Origin: Symbiodinium microadriaticum
Lineage: Eukaryota > Sar > Dinophyceae > Suessiales > Symbiodiniaceae
DNA length: 64,000 bases
Direction: 5' to 3'
Assembly (NCBI GenBank): GCA_001939145.1
Contig: LSRX01000281.1
Span: 571,936 to 635,935 of the forward strand
A program made the translations under genes and the position numbers. The notes beneath the pieces were generated by a model. It did not search any database and was not told the origin of the DNA. It was given only the letters and a program-made list of their open reading frames with translations. This document shows positions 22,101-30,592 of the stretch, piece by piece; within the stretch, counting starts at the first letter, position 1; each line of letters begins with the position of its first letter.

Positions 22101-25100
22101 GCATACCCTCTGCCATGAAGCCCCCTCCTGCTGCAGTGCGTGGGCGTCAGGCGGCACATGTTGCAGCTTCGTGTTCCTAGCCACATCTTCATGCCCTCAG
22201 CCTGTCGGGACTGTTGCCTCCTAAGATTGACTCGGCACGCCTCCATAGCAACCAGACCTCTACCGTGTCAAACAGGAATTGTTGGACCTTGCACTTCCCC
22301 CCTTTTAGTGCTTGGGCCCTGAGCCTGGGGGACCTGCTTCCAAAAGCAAACCTTCTTGCCCGGACTGCCAGAAATCCATAGGAACTCAAAGAGACACGGA
22401 AGGACAGTCCTAATCCAGCAGCTCGGGTTTGCCGGACTCGCACCAGCGATCTTTCCTTGCCCCCCCCAAACCAGTGCGTAGGTTCTGGCGACCGGGGTTT
22501 CTGGGACGTCAGCACAGTTCGTGCTAATATCTCGTCAGAGCAATGTTGCATCCGAGAATCCTGAAGCCTCCTAGTTGTTGATGGTTCGCAAGGGCAGATC
22601 TTCGGCTACATAGTCAGGACCACAAAAGTCTGAGCTTAGCTGGGCATACGGCTGAGTTTAGTTTTCCGTCTTCTTTCGGCCGTCCTCTCTACAGAGATGA
22701 CAGACAAACGAACAGATAGACACCTGCCCGCTGGTGGCGGCACTGGGGCCCACACCACAACGACCACCTCCGGCGGACTAATGCATGGGGCGGCCAGGGC
22801 GCAGGGTTTGTCGGGACTTGCGATTGTGTGGTCTAACTTGTTTGGAACTCGTGGTTCTAGAACAAGATGCTTCGACTCAGGCGCATGCTGCTCGGATGAG
22901 GTGTAAAGTTTAATGGCTTTACAAAGCCATCCTTCTGTCCCCGGTCAAACTTGTGGAGCAAGGGTGTGTGTGTCCACAGACTTCTGAACATGCCAAGTGA
23001 TTCAGTCGGTTTGTGTATGTGTATATATATATATATATGTACATGTACATGTACATGTAGATGTAGATGCAGATGTGGATGTATGTGTATGTGTGGGTGT
23101 GTGTGTGTATATATATATATATACATATGTGTGTGTATACATGTATATATATATATATTTATATTTATTTATTTATTTATTTATTTATAGGTATATGCAT
23201 AGTAGATGGCTGCGGATCTGGGGCTTAAAATTAGTAAAATTAGGCTCCACGATTGGTAAGGCCTTGAACTCGGGGATCAGGGTTTGGCTTGAGTTTCACA
23301 CAAGTTCGGGGACGCATTGGGGAAAACAAGGAAGGGGTAATCCTACCAAGGACTCCTGTTGCGTCGGGTTCCTGCATTCATCACCTCAACCACCAGCCCA
23401 ATCGCCCAGTAGAGGTTTGTCTATGAGGGCAAAGGGTGCTAAGTTTAGCGATGAGACAAACCCAAGTGCTGCTTCAGGCTTGTTCTGGCCTCACCACTTG
23501 CGAAGAAGCCTCCACCTCGTGCCGCCGATGTCGCCTCCACAATGATTTGGGAGCCTCCTCGAAGACGCCTCTCAGGCAGGGCTGCCCAGCTGTGAGAGGA
23601 GTATGATCAACAGAAAGACTACGACTCCTCGTAAACCTACCCCCTACAGAGCTGNCGATGACTAGCACTCGTACAACCACGAGTGCTGTCAAACACAAAT
23701 AGAACGATAACACCAGAAACAGCAACCATAACACGCCGCCCCAGCCCCCCACCCCTCTGCCGCCACCACCACGGTCATCATGTTGTCTAAGTCTATTCTT
23801 CTCACCAACAGTGCTGTTGCTCCGTCGGCCAGACGGTCAGCTAGACGGCTGTCACAGACAGTTTCAATTCAACACTCCGGCAATTCAAAGCTCCACTTCA
23901 AGAGAATCACCATAAGTCCCAAGCCGTCTGAGGCGCTGCAAGCAGTCTCATGTATGCCTGCTATTTCCGCCAGGCGTCAGTGTTCCTGCTGTGTGAAGGC
24001 CCCCACCGTCCTCGTGTGGTGCATCATGGACACGCTCTGCCCTCATCTCTTTTTCCTACGGGGTTTGGGGTCTGAAACAAGGACCCGAAACCCTGAAACA
24101 AGATCCCAAACCCTCCGTCCTGCTCTGCCACGCTGCCGGCGACCGTGAGAAGCGAGGCCTCGACGAGGGCAACGTCCTCGGAATTGCACTGCATGAGTCC
24201 AGTCTGTCGGCCCTACTACAGCCAGTCTGATGATACTCAATCCTCGCAGAGCACATGCGCACAAGCAGATGCCTTGCACACCTCCGAGCAATGACCTCAA
24301 AACGCGGTGCTTCTACGCACACCTACTCAAATATCCATCAGCACGAGCAGAAAGAACTATATCGCTCTCCGTTGTCTATGCCACCAAGGCAGCCCCATGC
24401 GCAATGTACCGCATAAGTGTAGTAGCCCTAAACTTGAAAGCAGCACTGCGGGCCTGAGAGCAATCGTCACTTGGTGTGAGTGTTTAATTATCATGATTGC
24501 AAGCAGCTCGCCCTACGACGCGGAGGCAGAGCAGCTATGTGCAAACATGCAAAAGCGCAGGGCTCAACACGTCGCAACAAATCTCATGTCTGAGCAGCTA
24601 TATCACGATATGGCCGTTAGGATGGCAGATGTTCGGAGTTCCGATTTTGTGAAGCTCTCTTCAAGCAAGCATGTTGCCCTTCAGTTCTTGAAAAGCGTCG
24701 AACTTGGTTGTTCAGTTTCTATGACTCCCCATCACAAAAATGCACTGCTGTACATGGATTCGGTTGGATCATGCGGATGTGGGTGGGTAACAGCACGTGA
24801 GCCATCATTAACCGACAATGGGAGTATCCTTATATACTCGTTGCAGCACAGCGTCGCCACCAGCAGCCAAGCCACCACCCCAACGAGCTCCGCCACCTGT
24901 AACCTGCGCTTTCAGTGCCCGCATCTCGAATTCCCTTTCGTACGAAGGCGCAGGGCCTTGAGCATGCTAACAGTAGCTGCGTTGGCACGCTACTTGCGAA
25001 TGTCAGAAACTCAGAATACCGCCTTCTTCCAGAAATGATGTTCAAGTATGTTCAGTTTTGGCTCAGACTTCCCAGTCTTGGGGCTTGATGCTAGAAGTTG

Positions 25101-27362
25101 AGAGCAAAATCAAATTAGCAAGGCGATGTTGAGACATGCGCAGGGTGGAAGAGAAGGATGTAAGGGGAACGTTTTCAACCAGCAACCAAGTCTGACACTT
25201 CTTCTTCGTCTCCAATAACCATGAACCCTAAACTCCAACCTTGCCTTGACACTGAAACCAATGGCTAAACCACGATATGGCGATTGCGCGAAGTGGCTGT
25301 GATGTTCGAGCTTTCCAGCGTAAGGGCTCCTGCGACGTTAACCAAGACGTCTGTCTTTGAGGCACCAACGTCTGTCGCAGATCCACACTCGCTCGTACAC
25401 AGGGAAAGCATGCGTTTTGTGCCTGACAAGTCCCTGCTCTAGAGTCTTGAATATGACAACCCTAAAGCCTACCTATAGTCTCCATTGTAGTTCCTTTTTG
25501 GGGGCTACCTTTTAGGATCCTTAATATAGAATTGGTTATATAAACCAAAAAAAGGAACTATACAATGGAGACTATAGGTAAAGCCTACACCCCAAAGCCT
25601 GAACTGAAATTCGCTGAACTGTTGATCATCCTGGGCTCCTTTGCTGTGGAAGGTACCGCCGATTTGAGCGGAACTGTTTGGCGCACTCTGCTGCGTCTCC
25701 ACCTGGGCGTCCTGAAAGACGATGCTCCTCGGTATATTCCAGCCAGTTATATTCATTAATTCCTACCTATCGGCCTTTTTGCTTCTCGGGGCTTGGTTAT
25801 TTGGGGCGATCACATCTAGGCCAACTGGCACGATGAAGGCTTCTGGGCAGAGGGGGGATATAAGAGGCGCTGTGAGGCGCTCCAAAGGCCTTGTCTCGAG
25901 GATACCCTGTGGAACATGCGCCAGGACGTACTATGACGGCTGCGTATATGGCACTTTCCAAATGAACAGCTACATATCATAGTTCTAACCTAATTAATTA
26001 TAGTCCTACGACAACGGACTTGACTAGATGCCTCCAAAAGCTTAAGATGTTGCGTAGTCCCTGCAATGCATTTTGAAACAAGACTGATCATGAAAAAACC
26101 TGTTTCAGGCAAGGGCGCTCTGCTTCGAAGCGCGCCGACCTCACGCGTAGGTTACCGGTGATCCGCAAGGTGCCTTCCGTCTGAAGCGTCACGAAGCCGT
26201 CCCCAAGGAGCAGTGAGCAGGCTTCCTCACTGTTGCCAGGCCCCAGAAGCTCGCAAACAGAGGCAGTTTGTGGCCTCAGCTGCAGCCTTCAGGCTTTTGT
26301 TTGACCTACCACTGCCGGACTTATTTAGGTTCTTTGACTTCAACTTGGAGCTGACATAAACCCCCGAGCCCTATAGACTTCAACCCCAGGCCTCGGTACT
26401 CCACTGCAGACGCCGCCCCGATCTCTCAGAAGCCGGTACTGGGCCTGGGCCTGGGATTTGCTTCGGTATCAGTGCAATTTCCGCAACTCGCCCTCCCGAC
26501 AGTCGCCTGACCTGAATTTTGGGCGGCTTGTTTCACATCTTGTTCGGGTCTGTAGGTAAGCCGCACACCCTAAACTTCTCCTTTGCGAGCTAAAAGTTTC
26601 GAGATCAAAGCTAATGATGGGGTGATGGGGAAGAGAACCAGGATCTCTATCTGTCTGTCCGACTAGAAGTGCCCTACAAAAAGCGAAACAGGGTTTCTTT
26701 GGGAACATGTTGGAAACCATGCTCATGCACATCCTGTTGGTAGTAATATTTTAGGGCACACGGAAGTCACGCTGGGTTTTGCATCTCTGCTCACTTGGCA
26801 TCTGTGGTTGACTAGGGTCTCTGACTTCTGGGATTGAGGCTCCGCGTTCCAGGGTTTCGGATTTCACAACTGGGGTCACTGAAGCCGCCGGCATTGCAAA
26901 ACGACCTGCAAGTGCTGAGAAAAGCTTTAACGAAGCTTCCCTACTACATGCATACACAGGTCGGTGCTACATTATTGTTTGCACCGTGGCGGTTGCGGCA
27001 TGTGTTTGCGAAGTACATGCCAGGCAGTGCTGCAGCTCAGAAATTGTCACCATGACTGGGTCGCAGGAGGGCTACACTACCTAGTGCTTCAACACCCGCG
27101 GCCTCAAAAAGCCTAACCTAAAGACTGCCAGGAGCTCCCTGCATTGCATTGACAAAATCTGGGGTCGGGCCATGATTGAGCCTGCCGGGGAATCACGAGC
27201 AAGAATCAAAGGTGAAGGGCGAAGTGCAGCCAAAAGGCTGGCTGATTGAATGTGCTTCGTAAAACGTCCGGTGAAGCACGCGAAAGCCAGAAGCGCTGCT
27301 GGCACTAAAAGGAGCACCTTTGCTACCCGAAGCAATTTAGGATGAAGCTTCGGCCGCTCCAT
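13068..27362 (-). CDS. Giant multi-exon membrane protein: signal peptide, GGGF beta-helix, TM helices, dinoflagellate C-terminal domain
   Basis: Assembled by eye from minus-strand exons. In transcript order they are 27362-27118 (signal peptide), 26279-26145, 25711-25599, 23557-23495, 22130-21997, 21917-19446, 19349-17787, 17685-17537, 17253-17180, 16714-16648, 14758-about 14300, 14177-14000, 13879-13759, 13650-13554, 13345-13246 and 13199-13068 (stop). Most adjoining exons agree in phase. Some exons are surely missing, for example near 24-25 kb and 15-16.6 kb. The order of parts suggests a cell-surface protein with a large repetitive ectodomain and a cytoplasmic domain. I remember similar C-terminal domains from Symbiodinium predicted proteins. 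The function is unknown. It could be two genes if the signal exon or the last four exons belong elsewhere. Confidence is high for 26.3-14.0 kb and lower at both ends. Confidence 0.75.
13246..13345 (-). CDS. 3' exon
   Basis: One base plus 33 codons ([20 protein letters not shown] onward) between acceptor TCTGCAG and donor GTGATG. Phase agrees with 13554 and 13199. No family recognised. Confidence 0.45.
13554..13650 (-). CDS. 3' exon with CxxC motif
   Basis: Ninety-seven nucleotides, two bases plus 31 codons plus two. The peptide [20 protein letters not shown] followed by VPACYG has a CxxC pair and a third cysteine, as in small zinc-binding turns. It enters and leaves in phase with 13759 and 13345. 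Function unknown. Confidence 0.5.
13759..13879 (-). CDS. 3' exon of the giant gene (or next gene)
   Basis: Forty codons plus one base between GCAAG and donor GTCGCA, containing [20 protein letters not shown]. No family is recognised. Phase agreement on both sides (0 with 14000, one base with 13650) is the reason for assigning it to the giant gene. Confidence 0.5.
14000..14177 (-). CDS. Exon: C-terminal helix region of the domain
   Basis: One base plus 59 codons, from acceptor GCTGCAG to donor ACG followed by GTATAG. Contains [40 protein letters not shown] and SLLQRLG, an amphipathic helical tail matching the end of the domain as I remember it. No methionine-started ORF above 60 codons marks it. 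It ends in phase 0, agreeing with 13879. Confidence 0.7.
14300..14758 (-). CDS. Exon: [13 protein letters not shown] / WCLFEF block of cytoplasmic domain
   Basis: Open for about 150 codons after acceptor CTAAG. Contains [32 protein letters not shown], then [20 protein letters not shown] and [17 protein letters not shown]. These are the third block of the dinoflagellate domain (VLD...PLTR.WCLFE...). Between PLTR and GVWCLFE lie about 37 extra in-frame residues that the family lacks as I remember it. They may be an unspliced intron with a non-GT donor. The exon end is uncertain, because the best family continuity (DGDR-TRIFDF) needs a GA donor near 14300. Confidence 0.75.
15005..15052 (-). CDS. 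Possible 48-nt exon
   Basis: [15 protein letters not shown] lies between GCGCGCAG and a strong GTAAGG donor. It leaves one base, which fits the two-base start at 14758. Its place in the conserved domain is unclear, so it may be optional. Confidence 0.35.
15359..15520 (-). CDS. Possible exon of unknown place, giant gene
   Basis: Fifty-four codons, phase 0 to 0, between acceptor TTTTCCAG and donor GTGCGA. It includes [19 protein letters not shown]. It lies between the SYWIC and WCLFE exons but does not match what I remember of the domain there. It may be an insertion, an alternative exon or chance. Confidence 0.3.
15865..16560. repeat. CTAC and CATA microsatellite field with a 142-bp duplication
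   Basis: (CTAC)n from 15865 to about 15990, then (CATA)n to about 16490 and short GCAT/CA runs. A block with GTACATAACGTACATACGTA and GCATACATATGTAGAAACGT occurs twice, 142 bp apart (about 16180 and 16322). Intronic to the giant gene. Confidence 0.9.
16648..16714 (-). CDS. Exon: [12 protein letters not shown] block of cytoplasmic domain
   Basis: Reads [20 protein letters not shown]. The [11 protein letters not shown] string is the second hallmark of the same dinoflagellate domain and follows the FVSH block at the expected distance. It enters with one base (agreeing with 17180) and leaves at GTGAGC in phase 0. The next intron contains the 15.87-16.56 kb microsatellite field. Confidence 0.75.
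17180..17253 (-). CDS. Exon: YFVSHSW block of cytoplasmic domain
   Basis: Twenty-four codons plus two bases, [20 protein letters not shown], then HSHA. This is the most conserved signature of a widespread dinoflagellate domain of unknown function (FVSH.WG..F.HF...I..HA). The usual Gly after Trp is Ala here. Acceptor CCCAAG and donor GTCCAG flank it. The two leftover bases join in phase with the exon at 16714. Confidence 0.75.
17537..17685 (-). CDS. Exon of giant gene: juxtamembrane part of cytoplasmic domain
   Basis: Follows acceptor CTCAG. It encodes [20 protein letters not shown] and then [15 protein letters not shown] and [11 protein letters not shown] remember this RNMHFV...IVRPLTC...SLWGGRQ order directly before a [10 protein letters not shown]-type block in many Symbiodinium proteins, and that block occurs in the next exon here. 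A GC donor at 17537 gives phase 0, and joining gives [13 protein letters not shown]. Confidence 0.7.
17787..19349 (-). CDS. Exon: end of beta-helix, Cys-rich module, three membrane helices
   Basis: Begins in phase after CCTAG. The first 200 residues continue beta-rich, low-cysteine sequence. A compact Cys-rich stretch follows ([20 protein letters not shown]), like the EGF/TNFR-like knots that precede membrane spans in protist surface proteins. Hydrophobic segments follow: [38 protein letters not shown] and [19 protein letters not shown]. The exon probably leaves at CCAAG followed by GTTTCTG near 17787; read through, the frame stops at 17742. The topology would put the beta-helix outside the cell. 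Confidence 0.8.
19446..21917 (-). CDS. Main exon: GGGF-repeat right-handed beta-helix
   Basis: About 824 codons open without interruption. The protein is a tandem array of roughly 28-36-residue rungs. Each has a hydrophobic alternating strand (such as [14 protein letters not shown] or [13 protein letters not shown]), Asn/Ser at turn positions, then GGG followed by F or another hydrophobic residue. This is the pattern of parallel beta-helix surface proteins; I remember similar GGGF repeats in dinoflagellate and chlamydial Pmp-like proteins. Many N-x-S/T sites fit an extracellular location. It ends at a probable GC donor (intron 19350-19445, 96 nt), after which the frame resumes in phase. There are few Met or Cys residues and no predicted enzyme motif. 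Confidence 0.85.
21997..22130 (-). CDS. Exon of giant gene: two GGGF rungs
   Basis: Reads [17 protein letters not shown] and then [15 protein letters not shown], two rungs of the beta-helix repeat, in a frame without a long methionine-started ORF. Acceptor CTGCAG and donor GTAGGA flank it. It enters with two bases and ends in phase 0, agreeing with both neighbours (23557-23495 and 21917-19446). The downstream intron is about 79 nt. Confidence 0.7.
22998..23190. repeat. TA, GTACAT and TTTA microsatellites
   Basis: Mixed AT-rich simple repeats within the intron between 23495 and 22130. The long open frames here are repeat artefacts. Confidence 0.85.
23495..23557 (-). CDS. Exon of giant gene: GGGF rung
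   Basis: Sixty-three nucleotides with acceptor AG at 23558 and donor GTGAGG below 23495. It encodes one rung containing [15 protein letters not shown], the same consensus as the long exon at 19.4-21.9 kb. It leaves one base, which fits the two-base start of the next candidate exon at 22130. The following intron of about 1.4 kb contains the AT-rich microsatellite at 23.0-23.2 kb. Confidence 0.65.
24307..25038 (+). CDS. Unrecognised open frame
   Basis: A 243-codon frame on the opposite strand to the giant gene, inside its presumed intron between 25599 and 23557. The middle ([20 protein letters not shown]) is protein-like, but there are no motifs or clear splice context. Minus-strand pieces near 24.85-24.98 kb ([11 protein letters not shown] and [10 protein letters not shown]) hint at a further beta-helix exon, so this frame may be a shadow. 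Confidence 0.2.
   Translation: MLLRTPTQISISTSRKNYIALRCLCHQGSPMRNVPHKCSSPKLESSTAGLRAIVTWCECLIIMIASSSPYDAEAEQLCANMQKRRAQHVATNLMSEQLYHDMAVRMADVRSSDFVKLSSSKHVALQFLKSVELGCSVSMTPHHKNALLYMDSVGSCGCGWVTAREPSLTDNGSILIYSLQHSVATSSQATTPTSSATCNLRFQCPHLEFPFVRRRRALSMLTVAALARYLRMSETQNTAFFQK
25470..25580. mobile_element. MITE-like hairpin, family 1
   Basis: TACCTATAGTCTCCATTGTA and its inverse at the right end, with GTTCCTTTTT / AAAAAGGAAC inside and GGATCCTTAATATAG in the core. Intronic to the giant gene and the only family 1 copy in its span. Confidence 0.85.
25599..25711 (-). CDS. Exon of giant gene: beta-helix rung with GGTF
   Basis: Follows a strong pyrimidine-rich acceptor (TCTTTCAG) and stays open for 37 codons to a GC donor. 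The peptide includes [16 protein letters not shown], which matches the rung pattern of the main repeat exon (NSS..., then GG.F). It sits beside the MITE-like hairpin at 25470-25580, which lies in the following intron. Confidence 0.6.
26145..26279 (-). CDS. Exon of giant gene: N-terminal beta-structure
   Basis: A 45-codon open frame, phase 0 to 0, between acceptor CTGCAG and donor GTGAGG. The peptide includes [18 protein letters not shown], an alternation of hydrophobic and polar residues with glycine turns as in parallel beta-helix rungs. A single earlier cysteine-containing stretch ([17 protein letters not shown]) precedes it. The exon was recognised from splice sites and composition, not from homology. 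Confidence 0.6.
27118..27362 (-). CDS. Candidate first exon with signal peptide
   Basis: A true ATG at 27362 opens an 81-codon frame. A basic start is followed by the hydrophobic run [15 protein letters not shown], typical of a secretory signal peptide or signal anchor. The frame can leave the exon at a GT donor after 27118 (TTTAG then GTTAGG) with two bases over. It lies about 0.8 kb upstream of the first beta-helix-like exon of the giant minus-strand gene, which would need such a leader. The Arg/Ser/Ala-rich tail also resembles a bipartite plastid-targeting leader, so a separate plastid protein is an alternative. Confidence 0.4.
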
Positions 27363-27844
27363 GCTTCAAAACTCAGCACCGATCCTGTTGCCGCTTCTGG
27401 GCCTCACACGGATCGTGTGCACAAAATCGTTTTATGGCACGTCGCTTGTAAGTCACAACAGCAATCACGGCTGCAGAGTCTTGAATGCACGCTCGTGGGG
27501 GGTGTTGTTCTCGCGGCTGCAATCTCGAAGCAACTACACATGTAATGTGCCTACAAATGCTGAACACAGCCAGACGGAGCCAAACGGCCGCATTGCACCC
27601 GCACAGTTGTCGACAGTGCTGTTTTAGCTTCGAGTCTTGGCTGCTCAAGATATCTGCAGCTTCCTCCAGCACATGTATTGCTACGACTCGAGAAATAGTA
27701 CTTGGTGGTTGGAGCGGTCCTGGAGGCGGTTGTGGAGGTGGTGGTGGTGGTGGTGGTGGGTTGGGGCTGAAGTAGTAGAAGCAATAATGGCGCTTTGGCA
27801 GCAGTAACTGTGTTAGTGTACACCAGCAGCAGCAGTAACTCGTA

Positions 27845-27853
27845 CATACATGC

Positions 27854-27924
<71 letters not shown>

Positions 27925-28122
27925 CATGCATGCATGCATGCATGCATGCATACCTGGTACGTACGTACACATGTACGTAGTTGCAAGCAAACACTATCTA
28001 TCTATCTATCTATCCATCTATCTGTATGTTTATCTATCTGTCGGTCGATCTATCTATCTATCTCTATCTATCTTTCTATCTATCTATCTATGTATATACA
28101 TATATATATATATACATATGTA

Positions 28123-28158
<36 letters not shown>

Positions 28159-28216
28159 CATACATATATATATATATTCGCACTCTACCGATATATATAT
28201 ATATATATGTATATAT
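27845..28216. repeat. TATACA, TGCA, CTAT and TA microsatellites
   Basis: A block of hexa-, tetra- and dinucleotide repeats upstream of the candidate signal-peptide exon. It marks the boundary between the giant gene and the array-rich 28-34 kb region. Confidence 0.85.
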
Positions 28217-28570
28217 GCATACTTAATTTGTATGTACACATGCTTGTCTGCTTCATTGTCTACATTTGTTCTTTAATATTTATTCGTCGCATTGACTTTG
28301 ATGTTGGGGGTTTGCGGACAAATATGCTACGGCTTGGGGTCGAGGTGTTATCGTCGAGTTTCTGAAAAATGTCGAATGTCACCTCAGGTCGCACGAAGCA
28401 TAGCATGGCCTTCGTTTTGAACATGGAACTGCATGGTTGACGTAGACTTGTCATGACTTAAGCCCACGTTGGAACTCTAAGCTTAACCCCAATCCTAAAC
28501 CCTAAACCCCTAAACCGCTAAACCCTAAACCCCCAAACCCCCTAAACCCCCAAACCCTAAACCTCTAAAC

Positions 28571-28620
28571 CTCTCGGGGCCGGGTGATAGAACACTCCAG
28601 TCAGGGAACCGAAGGGAGGC
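28571..28620 (-). CDS. Short exon, 28-32 kb gene
   Basis: ASLRFPDWSVLSPGPE plus two bases, between CCCTAG and a donor GTTTAG that opens straight into telomere-like DNA. Another possible micro-exon lies near 28750. Confidence 0.45.
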
Positions 28621-29076
28621 CTAGGGAGAATTGGGGATTATTGGGTTATATACCCCTCTTGGGACCCCCTCCCTTAAGGATCCCATAAATTCAGCCCAAG
28701 CCTGAAACTCTTGAAGGATAGAACGCATAGCACATCTAGGTCGGACCTTGCTTTAGCGCGGGGAGTCCCGTAACACCTGCATGCTTTGGTTTAGGGCTTA
28801 TAGGGGCAGGGTTTAGGGTTTAGGGTTTCAGTACTCACAACTGGGACAAGCCCGGATTTGGGGTTTAGGACTTAGGGTTTAGCGAACCCCCAGAAATGCT
28901 TACTGTAGGGGCCTTCAGAATTAGGATAGGGTTTGGCGTATATTATACTATAATTATGATAAGGAACCCCCAAAACCCTATTCTAGTTCCCTAAACCCTA
29001 AACCCTATACCCAAAACCCTATAAGCCCTATAAGCCCTATAAGCCCTAAACCCCAAACCCACTGGAATGCTTACAC

Positions 29077-29140
29077 CCTGGAACTCCAACAAAACTCGGA
29101 CTCCCGGTGCCGAGAGGCTCCTCAGTCGGGCCCGGGAGAC
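29077..29140 (-). CDS. Short exon, 28-32 kb gene
   Basis: VSRARLRSLSAPGVRVLLEF then Q plus one base, acceptor GCTGAG and donor GTGTAAG. Island between a CCCTAAA-type array (28985-29060) and the TTTATAGGG array (29155-29320). Confidence 0.55.
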
Positions 29141-29401
29141 CTCAGCAAACACGGTTTAGGGTTTAGGGTTTATAGGGCTTATAGGGTTTATAGGGTTTAT
29201 AGGGTTTATAGTTATAGGGTTTATAGGGTTTACAGGGTTTATAGGGTTAATAGGGTTTACAGGGTTTATAGGGCTTATAGGGTTTATAGGCTTTAGGGTT
29301 TATAGGGTTTATAGGGTTCAGCAGCTCCGGAGCGGGCAGTATCTAGTCGAGCCGACAATTTCGGATTTAGAACCTGCCCAAAGAATCCCATATCATTAGC
29401 A

Positions 29402-29800
29402 ACCCTCTCTTACCTATATAGATTTAAGGTTTAATTAGCAGCTTGGTCCTTTTTTTTGGTCCGTCGTTTGACCATTTAAGGTCGTTTTTTGGTCATTTTC
29501 TGTTCGGTGACCTTTTAAGGCCGTTTGGTCTTGGTCATTTCTGAACCATTTCTGAACCATCTAAGGTCGTTTCTTTGGTCATTTTTGTCTGAAAACGGCT
29601 TTANNGTTTTGAGACAAAAATGACCAAAGAAACGACCTTAGATGGTTCAGAAATGGTTCAGAAATGACCAAGACCAAACGGCCTTAAAAGGTCACCGAAC
29701 AGAAAATGACCAAAAAACGACCTTAAATGGTCAAACGACGGACCAAAAAAAAGGACCAAGCTGCTAATTAAACCTTAAATCTATATAGGTAAGCGAGGGT
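29402..29800. mobile_element. Long near-perfect palindrome with NN in the loop
   Basis: Two arms of about 193 bp are reverse complements with only a few mismatches. The loop is about 10 bp and contains two undetermined bases (29604-29605). The arms end in ACCCTCTCTTACC / GGTAAGCGAGGGT. Either a fold-back element or an assembly-made inverted repeat. Confidence 0.85.
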
Positions 29801-30337
29801 TTAGGGTTTAGGGTTTAGGGAGGCAGTTCAGCGAGAGAGGCATGTTTTTTTTTCAGAATTTTCGGGTTTTGTGCTTACGGGTTTAGGGGACGACGATGCC
29901 TCATCGTACGCTGAACATGATGCACCGTTCCGGGAATTTTGGTGAACTGGCCTGCGAGCCAGGCGACAACCTTGATCAACATCAGAGAATAGATTGGAGG
30001 CCTAGGGCTCGGCCTAACAATGAGATCACAAGAACGGCATCTTCGAGAAGCACTGAAAGGAGAAAAGACAACATCGCTTCATCTTGTCCTGATAGCATTC
30101 GTCACTTTGCAGCAGCTATTCCGCTTCACTCCTTGTAGTAGCCCTTAAGACATCGAATGTATTGACCCTTGAGACGCCCTGTAAAGTAACCCTTTAGAGA
30201 AACCCCACAGATTATGTCTTCATTAAAGTTCTTCACATGGATCCTTACTAGTCGTGGGTTATGGCACCAGGGTTTCTTCTACTAAACCCGAAACTCTAAA
30301 CCCTACACCCTAAACCCGCCTAAACTCCTTAAGCCCT

Positions 30338-30439
30338 CCCATAGTCTCCATTGTAGTTCCTTCTTGGTGTTACCGTTTAGGATCCTTAATGTAGACTTGG
30401 TAAAACCATAAAAAGGAACTACAATGGAGACTTTAGGTA
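30338..30439. mobile_element. MITE-like hairpin, family 1
   Basis: CCATAGTCTCCATTGTAGTT with its inverse, and the GGATCCTTAATGTAGA core, close to the copy at 25470. Immediately followed by a CCCTAAA-type array. Confidence 0.8.
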
Positions 30440-30508
30440 CACCCTGAACCCTAAAACCCTAAAACCCTAAACCCCAAACCCGCCTAAACCCCTTAAGCCC
30501 TACACTAC

Positions 30509-30592
30509 TGGCAAAGCCAAGGACATGGAATCCCTCGCCTTCGCGGTCAGCGGCCCGAGCTGCCTTCTGTCGCCAAGACCCGCGGCCGAGTC
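30509..30592 (-). CDS. Short exon, 28-32 kb gene
   Basis: Exactly 28 codons, phase 0 to 0: DSAAGLGDRRQLGPLTAKAR then DSMSLALP, acceptor TACCAG and donor GTAGTG. Flanked by opposed telomere-like arrays. Confidence 0.55.

Noticed and set aside
22430-22510. tRNA-like T-arm on the minus strand (GCTGGTGCGAGTCCGGC)
   Set aside because: The T-stem pairs well but no acceptor stem, D-arm or anticodon arm can be built around it.
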